From Prevotella sp. (lineage in GTDB: Bacteria; Bacteroidota; Bacteroidia; Bacteroidales; Bacteroidaceae): a DNA stretch of 48,176 nt. The first letter of the stretch is position 1, and each line of letters begins with the position of its first letter. Below the pieces are notes generated by a model, which was not told the DNA's origin, searched no databases, and saw nothing but the letters and a program-made list of their open reading frames with translations. Made by a program: the position numbers and the translations under genes. The DNA lies in NCBI GenBank assembly GCA_016287755.1, contig JAEEWT010000013.1, forward strand, positions 1-48,176. The letters are read 5' to 3'. This document shows positions 9,285 through 16,651 of the stretch, piece after piece.

Positions 9285-11084
9285 TTATAGAATTACCTTA
9301 TTACCATTATTGATATAAATGCCCTTCTTCGCTGGCTTTCCATGGAGTTTCCTACCATCGATGGTATACCACCCATCCCTTTGACCGAATCCCTTTGACC
9401 TTTGACCGTTATCAATCCCTGTGGAAATGCCACTGTCTGGAACGAAGATCTTCAGCATGGGCTGGCTTCCTTGTTGAACCCATGGAGCCTCATCACCTGT
9501 GCGATCTGCGTTCAGGGATGTAGTTACTGATTTGTCTGCCAATGTTTCCACTGTTACTTGTGTTCCTTGAGGAACCCCGAACGAATTCAAGTAGAAGAGA
9601 TTCTCCAGTACATGTGAGCCCCCTGCGCCAGCATCCGTTCTGATGAACGTGGCCGTTTCGCTGGAATAATAGCTATCGGCAACGGGGAAAGTGCCAAGGT
9701 TCAGACTGTTCTTGATGGTCACCACATTTTGAGAGTAATTCGAGAAGCCACCGCAGAAATGGTTATTCTGGTCAGCAATTGTTCCGTCAAAGAGGCAGTC
9801 CTCCATAAGTCCTGATTCCCCAGGTTCTGAGAAGACACCACCGATAGAATGCCGTTCTCCACCACCTATCTTATCAGTAATCAGATAGGCCGAAACCCAG
9901 CATTGCCTAACTGTTGTGTTGGGCCCTGATCCCACGAGTCCGCCCAAGCCCACTTCATCGGAATGAAGACTACCTGCAACATGGACACCTTGAATGGTAG
10001 CACCATCCACATAGCGGAACACGGCGACATATTTACCAGTAGCATTGATATTCACCGTCAGCGTATGTCCCTGACCGTCAAATGTTCCTCGATATGGTGT
10101 ACTTGAGGTGTTCCCTATCATCGTCTGGTCATCCCCAAGGTCGATATCAGCCGTCATCCTCGCATTCACATTGGGGGTTTTCTCCACTAACTTGGCAAAG
10201 TTCTGCCAGTCTTTCACGGAACCGATCTCATAATAACCATCAGCATCCTGCTTCAAGGATACGAATAACTTCAATATCGGTTGGTTCGTTACAGGATCTT
10301 GTACCCAAGCATCGCCAAGAGCTGTGGCTATGGTACCGTCAGCAAGTTGCTCGTCTGTAGGTATGGTAACACCCTCCGTTGAGGCATGCTTAAGGTAGCA
10401 ATTGGTAAATGACCCATTAAAACCATAACCACCTGTAAATTCGCCAAGGACAAGACAGTTCGACACCTTAGGTCCAGGACCATAGCAACCTGTAAAGTAT
10501 CCAGAATAAGCGCCATCATGGCTCATACTTCCTGTGAACAGACAGTCGCTTACATCCATTGATGCGCCACTATCCAATACGCCAAAAAGGGCACCCATCT
10601 GAACCCATCCACCCATAGTGCAAACGGAAGTCACGGAATTCCATATATTCTTCAATGTATTAGAACCACGTCCTATGCTGGCGACTGATCCTCCATAAGC
10701 ATAGACAGTATTAACTGTTCCATCTAAATGAAGATTTTTAATTGTAGCCCCTTGTATTAGAGAAAAAGGAGTGGTAAAGAGCTCACCACTTGTATTATTA
10801 TATGCAATAGTCAAGGTGTGCCCTTCTCCGTCGAATGTCCCTTGATACCATAAATTTCCTCCATTACGGGGACTTCCTATTACCGTCTGGTCGTCGCCAA
10901 GGTCAACGTCTGCCGTCATACGAGCATTGATTGCTGGTATAGATTGTACCAGTGCTGCAAAGTCTTTCCAGTCCTGTACTGTTCCGATGAGGTAATATCC
11001 GTCGGTATCTTGTTCTATTGCCCAAGCCCCTGTAAATGCCACGAGGGTGAGCAGTGTGATAAGTATTCGTTTAGTTACTTTCAT
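9285..11084 (-). CDS. Secreted surface protein with two beta modules and shared tail, paralog 1
   Basis: 599 aa from the ATG at 11084, chosen because the signal peptide MKVTKRILITLLTLVAFTGAWA starts there; the frame is open 24 bp further upstream. Two modules follow (about 25-270 and 280-530), each with DGYY(L/E)IG(T/S)V(Q/K)DW, RMTADVDLGDD or RMTADIDLGDD, and FDG(E/Q)GHTL. Phe-Val-Pro-Asp leads into the common tail GWYTIDGRKLHGKPAKKG. It is the promoter-proximal gene of the tandem array. The protein probably folds as a beta-solenoid or beta-sandwich at the surface. Ligand or substrate is unknown. Confidence 0.82.
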   Translation of the reverse strand: MKVTKRILITLLTLVAFTGAWAIEQDTDGYYLIGTVQDWKDFAALVQSIPAINARMTADVDLGDDQTVIGSPRNGGNLWYQGTFDGEGHTLTIAYNNTSGELFTTPFSLIQGATIKNLHLDGTVNTVYAYGGSVASIGRGSNTLKNIWNSVTSVCTMGGWVQMGALFGVLDSGASMDVSDCLFTGSMSHDGAYSGYFTGCYGPGPKVSNCLVLGEFTGGYGFNGSFTNCYLKHASTEGVTIPTDEQLADGTIATALGDAWVQDPVTNQPILKLFVSLKQDADGYYEIGSVKDWQNFAKLVEKTPNVNARMTADIDLGDDQTMIGNTSSTPYRGTFDGQGHTLTVNINATGKYVAVFRYVDGATIQGVHVAGSLHSDEVGLGGLVGSGPNTTVRQCWVSAYLITDKIGGGERHSIGGVFSEPGESGLMEDCLFDGTIADQNNHFCGGFSNYSQNVVTIKNSLNLGTFPVADSYYSSETATFIRTDAGAGGSHVLENLFYLNSFGVPQGTQVTVETLADKSVTTSLNADRTGDEAPWVQQGSQPMLKIFVPDSGISTGIDNGQRSKGFGQRDGWYTIDGRKLHGKPAKKGIYINNGNKVIL

Positions 11085-11127
11085 GATATGATGTATTTGG
11101 TTACACATGGGTTAATAGTAATTTCTG

Positions 11128-11159
11128 CAAAGTTAATAAAAATTATCGAGACTACCAAA
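11128..11159 (-). promoter_or_regulatory. Promoter of the surface-protein/cyd operon
   Basis: On the minus strand TTTG (11156-11159), 20 bp, TAACTTTG (11128-11135): full agreement with the Bacteroidetes consensus. Transcription would start near 11120, leaving a leader of about 36 nt before the ATG at 11084. No comparable promoter was seen in the 4-31 bp gaps between the downstream genes, so cydAB may depend partly on this promoter. Confidence 0.8.
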
Positions 11160-11215
11160 CATTTTATAAAAATGTTTACTCGAAGTTCAAGCGCATTTTA
11201 GTAAACAAATGGGAA

Positions 11216-11345
11216 TTTGTGACATTAAGGGGGTTCTTGATGGTGAGAAACAAGGATTGGTTATAGATTATAAGTAATTATATTTTATATTATATATAAT
11301 ATAAGCATTTGTTCTGCACATATGGAAAGTGCTTATTGTCACAAA
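11216..11345. repeat. Inverted-repeat element E1 with AT-rich core
   Basis: Arms TTTGTGACATTAAG (11216-11229) and CTTATTGTCACAAA (11332-11345) are inverted copies with one mismatch, around a core of about 102 bp. The core holds a TA-rich palindromic tract (11265-11304) and TGCACATATGGAAAGTGCTTA. The right arm is extended by a second GTCACAAAGTC unit. Architecture and core match element E3 at 32279-32466. No coding potential. Confidence 0.7.
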
Positions 11346-11377
11346 GTCAAATGTCACAAAGTCCAAAAATCGATGAA

Positions 11378-11504
11378 CCGAACAGCGAACAGTTGAACAG
11401 TTGAACAGTTTCTGTGTGCGCGCTGGGAAATGGTTATAATATATCTATATATTATACTCCCTATGGTTGTTCTCTCGCAAAAACTGTTCTAACTGTTCGT
11501 TCGG
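11378..11504. repeat. Inverted-repeat element E2 with octad arms
   Basis: The left arm (11378-11411) is built from GAACAGTT-like 8-bp units; the right arm (11479-11504) is their reverse complement (AACTGTTC units ending GTTCGG). Between them is an AT-rich near-palindrome, GGTTATAATATATCTATATA. It lies directly beside E1 and has the same layout with unrelated arm sequence. Confidence 0.65.
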
Positions 11505-11564
11505 TCTTTCACACAAAAGAATGCCTCGTTCGCTGACAGAAAGTATCATGATCTCTGGGAGAAA

Positions 11565-11608
11565 CTATGGCACTTTCTAGGAGAAACTATGGCATTCAGT
11601 GTTTCTTA
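11565..11608 (+). repeat. Two 22-bp direct repeats (CTATGGCA units)
   Basis: CTATGGCACTTTCTAGGAGAAA is followed at once by a second, diverged unit starting CTATGGCATTCAG. The same 22-bp unit occurs three times at 32506-32571, again upstream of a promoter. Two turns of the helix per unit suggests binding sites on one face; that is inference. Confidence 0.6.
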
Positions 11609-11660
11609 ACATTTCGAGGGTGTTCCGTTAACAGATTTTTGCGCGCTACGGCCCCTCAGA

Positions 11661-11692
11661 TTTGGCCATGTCAGAAAAAAGTTGTATCTTTG
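11661..11692 (+). promoter_or_regulatory. Promoter P1 upstream of the exporter operon
   Basis: TTTG (11661-11664), 20 bp, TATCTTTG (11685-11692). The spacer begins GCCATGTCAGAAAAA, identical in this stretch to the HU-gene promoter at 32613-32643. Its start site would be about 165 nt upstream of the first gene; P2 lies between. Confidence 0.7.
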
Positions 11693-11792
11693 CATTGTGT
11701 GAAGAGATTCGGGGATTTAGGCTGGCTACACCCTTAATTTTGTCCTATTTTTCCTCAAAAATATTAAATTAGGAGTTGTAATGATGTATTTC

Positions 11793-11823
11793 TTTGCTGT
11801 TTAACCAAAATAAACTATATTTG
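11793..11823 (+). promoter_or_regulatory. Promoter P2 of the coiled-coil/TolC operon
   Basis: TTTG (11793-11796), 19 bp, TATATTTG (11816-11823), with the start codon at 11865 about 35 nt after the expected transcription start. This is the most likely main promoter for the genes 11865-17911. Confidence 0.75.
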
Positions 11824-11864
11824 CACTCAATAATTAAAATGATTTGCTGATAGAAAGAAAAGAT

Positions 11865-12734
11865 ATGAATAAGAAAATCTGGATACCCATTGCCCTTGTC
11901 GGGCTGCTGCTCTTAGGCGGCATTGCCTATTTGTATAGAAGTCTTGACGAGCAGAAGAAAGTGAATCAGGACATGCAGGAACTTGCCGAGTTGGACAAAA
12001 AAGAGATGCAGAACGAATACGAGCAGTTCGCTCAGCAATATAGTGAGATGAAGACGCAGATCAACAACGACTCCATCGTGGAACAGCTCACACAGGAGCA
12101 GTTGAAGACACAGAAACTGCTGGAAGAGTTGCGTAATGTGCGTGCTACCGATGCCCGCGAGATTACCCGCCTGAAGAAGGAGTTGGCCACCTGTCGTGCC
12201 GTCATCCGCAGCTACGTATTGGAAATCGACTCGCTGAACCGTCTGAACCAGAACCTCACAGCAGAGAACACCCGTGTGAAAGGTCAGTACGAAGAAGCCA
12301 CCCGTCGCATCGAAAGCCTGAACACCGAGAAGTCGTCGTTGTCCGAGAAGGTAGCCATTGCTGCCCAACTCGACGCCGTGGGCATCTCCATGTCGCTGAA
12401 CGACAAGAAAGGCAAGTCAACCAAGAAGATCGAGAAGGCCAAGAACCTCCAGGTGAACTTCAGCATCGCCAAGAACGTCACCGCCTCTAACGGTGTGAAA
12501 ACACTATATGTACGCATTCAGACGCCCAACGGACAGGTGTTGACCAATGGCGGCACATTCGACTATGAGAACCGTTCGCTGCAGTATTCCATGAAGAAAC
12601 AAGTGGAATATACGGGTAATGAAACGCCCGTATCCATGTTCTGGAACATCAGCGAGTTCCTCAGCGAAGGCACCTATAAGGTGAGCATCTTCGCCGACGG
12701 TCATATGATCGGTTCGCGAAGCTTCACGTTCTGA
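11865..12734 (+). CDS. Membrane-anchored coiled-coil protein, function unknown
   Basis: 289 aa from ATG 11865, preferred over a TTG at 11844 because AAGAAAAG precedes it and the transmembrane helix (WIPIALVGLLLLGGIAYLY, about residues 5-23) then sits at the N-terminus. Residues about 28-165 are a long heptad-patterned coiled coil rich in Glu, Gln, Lys and Leu. The C-terminal third (about 175-289) is a compact beta-type domain with FSIAKNVTASNG, YVRIQTPNGQVL and YKVSIFADGHMIG. No named family was recognised. It overlaps the next frame and leads the exporter operon, so a periplasmic structural or adaptor role near the TolC complex is possible but unproven. Confidence 0.75.
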   Translation: MNKKIWIPIALVGLLLLGGIAYLYRSLDEQKKVNQDMQELAELDKKEMQNEYEQFAQQYSEMKTQINNDSIVEQLTQEQLKTQKLLEELRNVRATDAREITRLKKELATCRAVIRSYVLEIDSLNRLNQNLTAENTRVKGQYEEATRRIESLNTEKSSLSEKVAIAAQLDAVGISMSLNDKKGKSTKKIEKAKNLQVNFSIAKNVTASNGVKTLYVRIQTPNGQVLTNGGTFDYENRSLQYSMKKQVEYTGNETPVSMFWNISEFLSEGTYKVSIFADGHMIGSRSFTF

Positions 12735-12799
12735 TGAAGAAGCAAAGGAAAAAACTACTACTTAGAGAAGCTTCTAAGAAAGACTATTATTCAAGACAT

Positions 12800-14287
12800 A
12801 TGAAGAAAGTTTTATTATTCTTTCTGTTGACAACTGTCATACCCCCAGCTTCGGCCCAGCAGATGCTGAGCTTGGACAGCTGCAGGGCCATGGCGTTGCG
12901 CAACAATAAGCAGCTCAGCGTGTCGCGACTGAAACAGGAGGTGGCTACAAACACCCGCAAGGCCGTGCGCACCAAGTATCTGCCGAAGGTAGATGCCATT
13001 GGTGGCTACGAACTGCTGAGCAAGGAGATTTCCCTGCTGAACAACCAGCAGAAGAGCAGTCTGGATAACATCGGTACAACAGTCGTGACCAATGCCAGCG
13101 CCAAGCTCCCAGAAGCCATCACCAACATGGCCCAGCAAGGACTGATCACGCCTCAGCAGGCACAGGCTTTCGGACAGATGGCCAATCAGTTCTCTGGTCC
13201 TATGGCCGAGGCCTTGAACGGTGTTGGCACGGAAATCCGCAAGGCCTTCCGCACCAACAACCGCAACATGTTCGGTGCCGCCATCATGGTGCAGCAGCCG
13301 CTGTATATGGGTGGTGCCATTACCGCTGCCAACCGCATGGCCGACCTGAACGAGGAGCTTTCGACTACCTCTATCAAGGGCACCATTCAGAACACACTGT
13401 ATGATGTGGATAACACCTATTGGCTGGTGGTGTCGCTGAAGCAGAAGAACAAGCTGGCCAACGGTTTTCTTGAGCTGATAAAGAAACTCGACAGCGACGT
13501 ACAGAAGATGATTGAGGAAGGGGTGGCTACAAGGGCCGACGGACTGAAGGTTAGCGTGAAGGTGAACGAGGCAGAGATGGCTGTGACACAGGCAGAGGAC
13601 GGTCTGGCATTGGCTAAGATGCTGCTTTGCCAGCAGTGCGGACTCCCCATCGACAGTAATATCACCCTTGAAGATGAGAACAAGGAAGAACTTACTGCCG
13701 TGTGCGACATGACCGACGGTGACATAGAAACCGCCTTGGTGAACCGCTACGAACTGGAGATGTTAGGCAAAGCCGTTGATATCTCGAAGGAATCCACCCG
13801 ATTGTTACGCGCCGCCTATCTGCCGCAGGTAGCCCTTACTGGAGGCTATCTCGTTACCAACCCCAGTGTATATAACGGTTTCGAGCATAAGTTCGGCGGT
13901 GTATGGAACATCGGCATCCTGATTCGCGTACCCGTATGGAGCTGGCAGGAAGGAACCTATAAGATCCGTGCCAGTAAGGCTGCCACCAATATCGCCAACA
14001 TGGAGCTGGCCGAAGCCACCGAGCTCATCGAGCTGCAGGTAAACCAGAGTCAGTTCAAGATGCGCGAAGCCAACAAGAAATACGGTATGAGTCTGAAGAA
14101 CGTAGAGAAGGCCGAAGAGAACCTCCGCTGCGCGAACTTAGGCTTTGCCGAGGGCGTGATGACTGCCACCGAGGTGATGGAAGCCCAGACCGCCTGGCTA
14201 CAGGCTCAGACACAGAAGATTGATGCCGAGATCGACCTCCGCTTGTCGCAGATCGGTATGAAGAAAGCACTGGGAGTTCTTCAGTAA
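12800..14287 (+). CDS. TolC-family outer-membrane efflux protein
   Basis: 495 aa from ATG 12800, chosen because a classic signal peptide (MKKVLLFFLLTTVIPPASAQ) starts there; the frame also opens at 12734 with a highly basic stretch that would bury it. The mature protein begins LSLDSCRAMALRNNKQL, the typical outer-membrane efflux (OEP) start, and shows the internally duplicated helical pattern: a first half with YDVDNTYWLVVSLKQKNKLA and a second half ending GVMTATEVMEAQTAWLQAQ. A Gln/Ala-rich insertion (about 105-155) is longer than in E. coli TolC. It should form the trimeric outer-membrane channel for the adaptor and permeases that follow. Confidence 0.9.
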   Translation: MKKVLLFFLLTTVIPPASAQQMLSLDSCRAMALRNNKQLSVSRLKQEVATNTRKAVRTKYLPKVDAIGGYELLSKEISLLNNQQKSSLDNIGTTVVTNASAKLPEAITNMAQQGLITPQQAQAFGQMANQFSGPMAEALNGVGTEIRKAFRTNNRNMFGAAIMVQQPLYMGGAITAANRMADLNEELSTTSIKGTIQNTLYDVDNTYWLVVSLKQKNKLANGFLELIKKLDSDVQKMIEEGVATRADGLKVSVKVNEAEMAVTQAEDGLALAKMLLCQQCGLPIDSNITLEDENKEELTAVCDMTDGDIETALVNRYELEMLGKAVDISKESTRLLRAAYLPQVALTGGYLVTNPSVYNGFEHKFGGVWNIGILIRVPVWSWQEGTYKIRASKAATNIANMELAEATELIELQVNQSQFKMREANKKYGMSLKNVEKAEENLRCANLGFAEGVMTATEVMEAQTAWLQAQTQKIDAEIDLRLSQIGMKKALGVLQ

Positions 14288-14371
14288 AGAATTGAAGAAT
14301 TGAAGGATTGAAAAATTGAAGAATTGAAGTTAAAGTTCAAAGTTCAAAGTTCAAAGATCAAAGATCAAAGT
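14288..14371 (+). repeat. Octad/heptad tandem repeats between tolC-like and hlyD-like genes
   Basis: Five 8-bp units (GAATTGAA with variants) lead into 7-bp units (AGTTCAA then AGATCAA). The reading frame of the next gene is open through it, giving a spurious N-terminal extension KVQSSKIKDQSK. Confidence 0.85.
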
Positions 14372-14377
14372 AAAGAT

Positions 14378-15364
14378 ATGTCAGCAAAACAACAGCATAA
14401 CAACATCCTGCTTGCCATTCTCGGCTTTATAGCAGTGGTCGTAATCGTTGCCCTGATCGGTTTCTTCACCATCGATCAGAAACCCGATGAGATTCAGGGT
14501 GAAGTGGAAGTGTCGGAATATCGCGTATCCAGTAAGGTACCGGGACGTATTCTCGAGATTCGCGTGAAGGAAGGTGATTTCGTGCGGGTAGGTGATACCC
14601 TTGCCATCCTGGATGCTCCTGAGGTACGGGCAAAGAAGACTCAGGCACAGAGTGCCGAAGATGCCGCAGCCGCAATGAGTCAGATGGCGCAGCGTGGTGC
14701 TCGTAAGCAGCAGGTGCAGGCTGCCTATCAGCTGTGGCAACAGGCAAAGGCTGCCGCAGAGGTAACGAAAAAAAGCTACGACCGCATACAGCGGTTGTTT
14801 AACGAAGGGGTAGTAACCGCCCAGAAACGCGATGAGGTGTTCGCTCAATACAAGGCCAGCGAGGCACAGGAGAAAGCAGCGAAGAGTCAGTACGACATGG
14901 CTGTTGAAGGCGCCCGCGCCGAGGAGAAGGCTGCTGCAGCCGCTCAGGTGAACCGCGCCCGTGGTGCGGTGGCTGAAGTGAACTCGTATATGCGCGAAAC
15001 CGTTCAGGTGGCGCAGATGGAAGGCGAGGTGAGCGATATCTATCCGAAGGTGGGCGAGCTGGTTGGAACAGGTGCTCCCATCATGAGCATTGCCGTGATG
15101 AACGATATGTGGGGTACCTTCAATGTGCGCGAGGACCAGCTGGCTGGTATGACCGTCGGCTCGGAGTTCACCGCTTATAGTCCGGCCTTCAAGAAAGACC
15201 TGAGGATGAAGGTGTATTACATCAAGGACCAGGGCTCGTTTGCTGTATGGAAGGCCACCAAGGCCAATGGTCAGTACGACCTGAAGACCTTCGAGGTGAA
15301 GGCTCGTCCTGTGGAGAAGTTCGAAGGCTTGCGACCGGGAATGTCGCTCATTATTAAGAATTGA
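14378..15364 (+). CDS. HlyD/EmrA-type periplasmic adaptor (membrane fusion protein)
   Basis: 328 aa from ATG 14378. The frame is open 54 bp further upstream, but that part is repeat DNA. One N-terminal transmembrane helix (ILLAILGFIAVVVIVALIGFF, about residues 9-29) is followed by a biotinyl/lipoyl-like half (YRVSSKVPGRILEIRVKEGDFVRVGDTLAILD), an Ala/Gln-rich helical hairpin (about 85-205) and the second lipoyl half plus beta-barrel (GEVSDIYPKVGELVGTGAPIMSI). This is the order of adaptors that link an inner-membrane transporter to TolC. It is followed by two ABC-2 permease genes. Substrate unknown. Confidence 0.9.
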   Translation: MSAKQQHNNILLAILGFIAVVVIVALIGFFTIDQKPDEIQGEVEVSEYRVSSKVPGRILEIRVKEGDFVRVGDTLAILDAPEVRAKKTQAQSAEDAAAAMSQMAQRGARKQQVQAAYQLWQQAKAAAEVTKKSYDRIQRLFNEGVVTAQKRDEVFAQYKASEAQEKAAKSQYDMAVEGARAEEKAAAAAQVNRARGAVAEVNSYMRETVQVAQMEGEVSDIYPKVGELVGTGAPIMSIAVMNDMWGTFNVREDQLAGMTVGSEFTAYSPAFKKDLRMKVYYIKDQGSFAVWKATKANGQYDLKTFEVKARPVEKFEGLRPGMSLIIKN

Positions 15365-15391
15365 CAGTTGATAGTTGATAGTTGACAGTTG
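15361..15391 (+). repeat. Heptad repeats (TTGACAG/TTGATAG) at a gene junction
   Basis: Four 7-bp units run from the stop of the adaptor gene to the TTG start of the permease gene; the start codon at 15389 is itself part of the last unit. Confidence 0.8.
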
Positions 15392-16564
15392 AAGAGTAAT
15401 GCGCTGACGAGGATATTCAGTATTGCCCGCCGTGAATGTGGCATACTGAGAAAGAACCCCATCTATGGTTTCTCCATGGTGGTGTTCCCTATTGCCGTCA
15501 TCGTATTCTTCACCACCGTCCTTGGCGAAGGCCAGCCTACTGATATGCCCGTGGGCATTGTCGATCTCGACAACACGACCACCACACGCGCCCTGATCCG
15601 TCAGCTCGACGGCTTCCAGACCAGTAAGGTGGTGGGCTACTACAACAGTATGCAAGAGGCCCGTCAGGCCATCCAGCGGAACAAGATCTATGCCTACCTG
15701 TATATACCGGAAGGAACGACAAGAGAACTGCTGGCTTCCAGACGACCGAAGATTTCGTTCTACTACAGCTACACCTCGCTCACGTCGGGCTCCCTGCTGT
15801 ATCGCGACCTCAAGACCATCAGTACGTTGGGTTCTGCAGCAGTGGGAAAGAAAACCATGCAGGCCAAGGGATTTACGCCAGAGCAGACCATGACGGTGCT
15901 TCAACCCATTGCCATCGACCTTCACCCAGTGAATAATCCGTGGGTGAACTACAACCTCTACCTCAGTGCCTTGCTGATACCGGGTATCATCATGCTCTTC
16001 ATCTTCCTTATCACCGCCTATTCCATCGGTACGGAGTTGAAGTTCAAGTCATCCCACCAGCTGATGAGGATTGCGGGAGATGACATCCATGTGGCCCTGT
16101 TGGGGAAACTGCTGCCCCACACACTGATATTCCTCACGGTCACCTACGGCTATCTGTGGTATCTCTTCGGTTTCCTTCACTTCCCGCATCAGGGTAGTGT
16201 ATGGATGCTGTTGTTGTTAGGATTCCTCGCCGTGGTTTCTTCTCAGAGCTTCGGGGTGTTCGCCTTCGGGTTGTTCCCCTCGTTGCGTATGTCAATGAGT
16301 ATCTGTTCGCTGTGGGCCATGCTGAGTTTCACGGTCAGCGGCTTCACCTTCCCGTTAAGGGCGATGGATGGGGCATTCCAGACCGCTGCCCAGCTGTTTC
16401 CGCTGCGACACTTCTATATGATCTATCAGATGTGCTGCTTCAATGGCTATCCATGGCATCTGGCATGGTTTAACTTCATGGCCATGGGCATCTTCATCAT
16501 CCTCCCGCTCTTCGTGATGCGGAATATCAAGAGGGCGATGCTGGAGTATGTGTATATACCATAA
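15389..16564 (+). CDS. ABC-2 type export permease, first of two
   Basis: 391 aa. Start at TTG 15389: an in-frame stop lies 6 bp upstream and no ATG precedes the first helix. Topology is ABC-2 (YhhJ/YbhR-like): one N-terminal helix (MVVFPIAVIVFFTTVL), a periplasmic domain of about 140 residues (DMPVGIVDLDNTTTTRALIRQLDG), then five C-terminal helices with LYLSALLIPGIIMLFIFLITAYSIGTELK. It should form half of the membrane channel of an exporter working with the HlyD and TolC proteins encoded upstream. No nucleotide-binding domain is fused to it and none is encoded nearby. Confidence 0.85.
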   Translation: MKSNALTRIFSIARRECGILRKNPIYGFSMVVFPIAVIVFFTTVLGEGQPTDMPVGIVDLDNTTTTRALIRQLDGFQTSKVVGYYNSMQEARQAIQRNKIYAYLYIPEGTTRELLASRRPKISFYYSYTSLTSGSLLYRDLKTISTLGSAAVGKKTMQAKGFTPEQTMTVLQPIAIDLHPVNNPWVNYNLYLSALLIPGIIMLFIFLITAYSIGTELKFKSSHQLMRIAGDDIHVALLGKLLPHTLIFLTVTYGYLWYLFGFLHFPHQGSVWMLLLLGFLAVVSSQSFGVFAFGLFPSLRMSMSICSLWAMLSFTVSGFTFPLRAMDGAFQTAAQLFPLRHFYMIYQMCCFNGYPWHLAWFNFMAMGIFIILPLFVMRNIKRAMLEYVYIP

Positions 16565-16634
16565 GAAATGAGAGGTGAGAAGTGAGAGGTGAGAAGTGAG
16601 AGGTGAGAAGTGAGAGGTGAGAAGTGAGAGATAA
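16565..16634 (+). repeat. Ten heptads GAGAGGTGAGAAGT between the permease genes
   Basis: Ten 7-bp units alternating GAGGTGA and GAAGTGA fill most of the 87-bp gap between the two permease genes. Period exactly 7; not coding. Confidence 0.9.
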
Positions 16635-16651
16635 TAAATAAGAATTTAGAA

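Noticed and set aside
11685..11790. A gene directly after promoter P1
   Set aside because: No frame of useful length starts there; P1 may feed the exporter operon or be a remnant of a duplicated control region.
14381..15925. 514-aa open frame on the minus strand opposite the HlyD-like and permease genes
   Set aside because: His/Leu-rich shadow of strongly supported genes on the plus strand; no domain, no promoter.
14288..16634. CRISPR array suspicion for the tandem repeats
   Set aside because: Units of 7-8 bp with no spacers and changing sequence; no cas genes.
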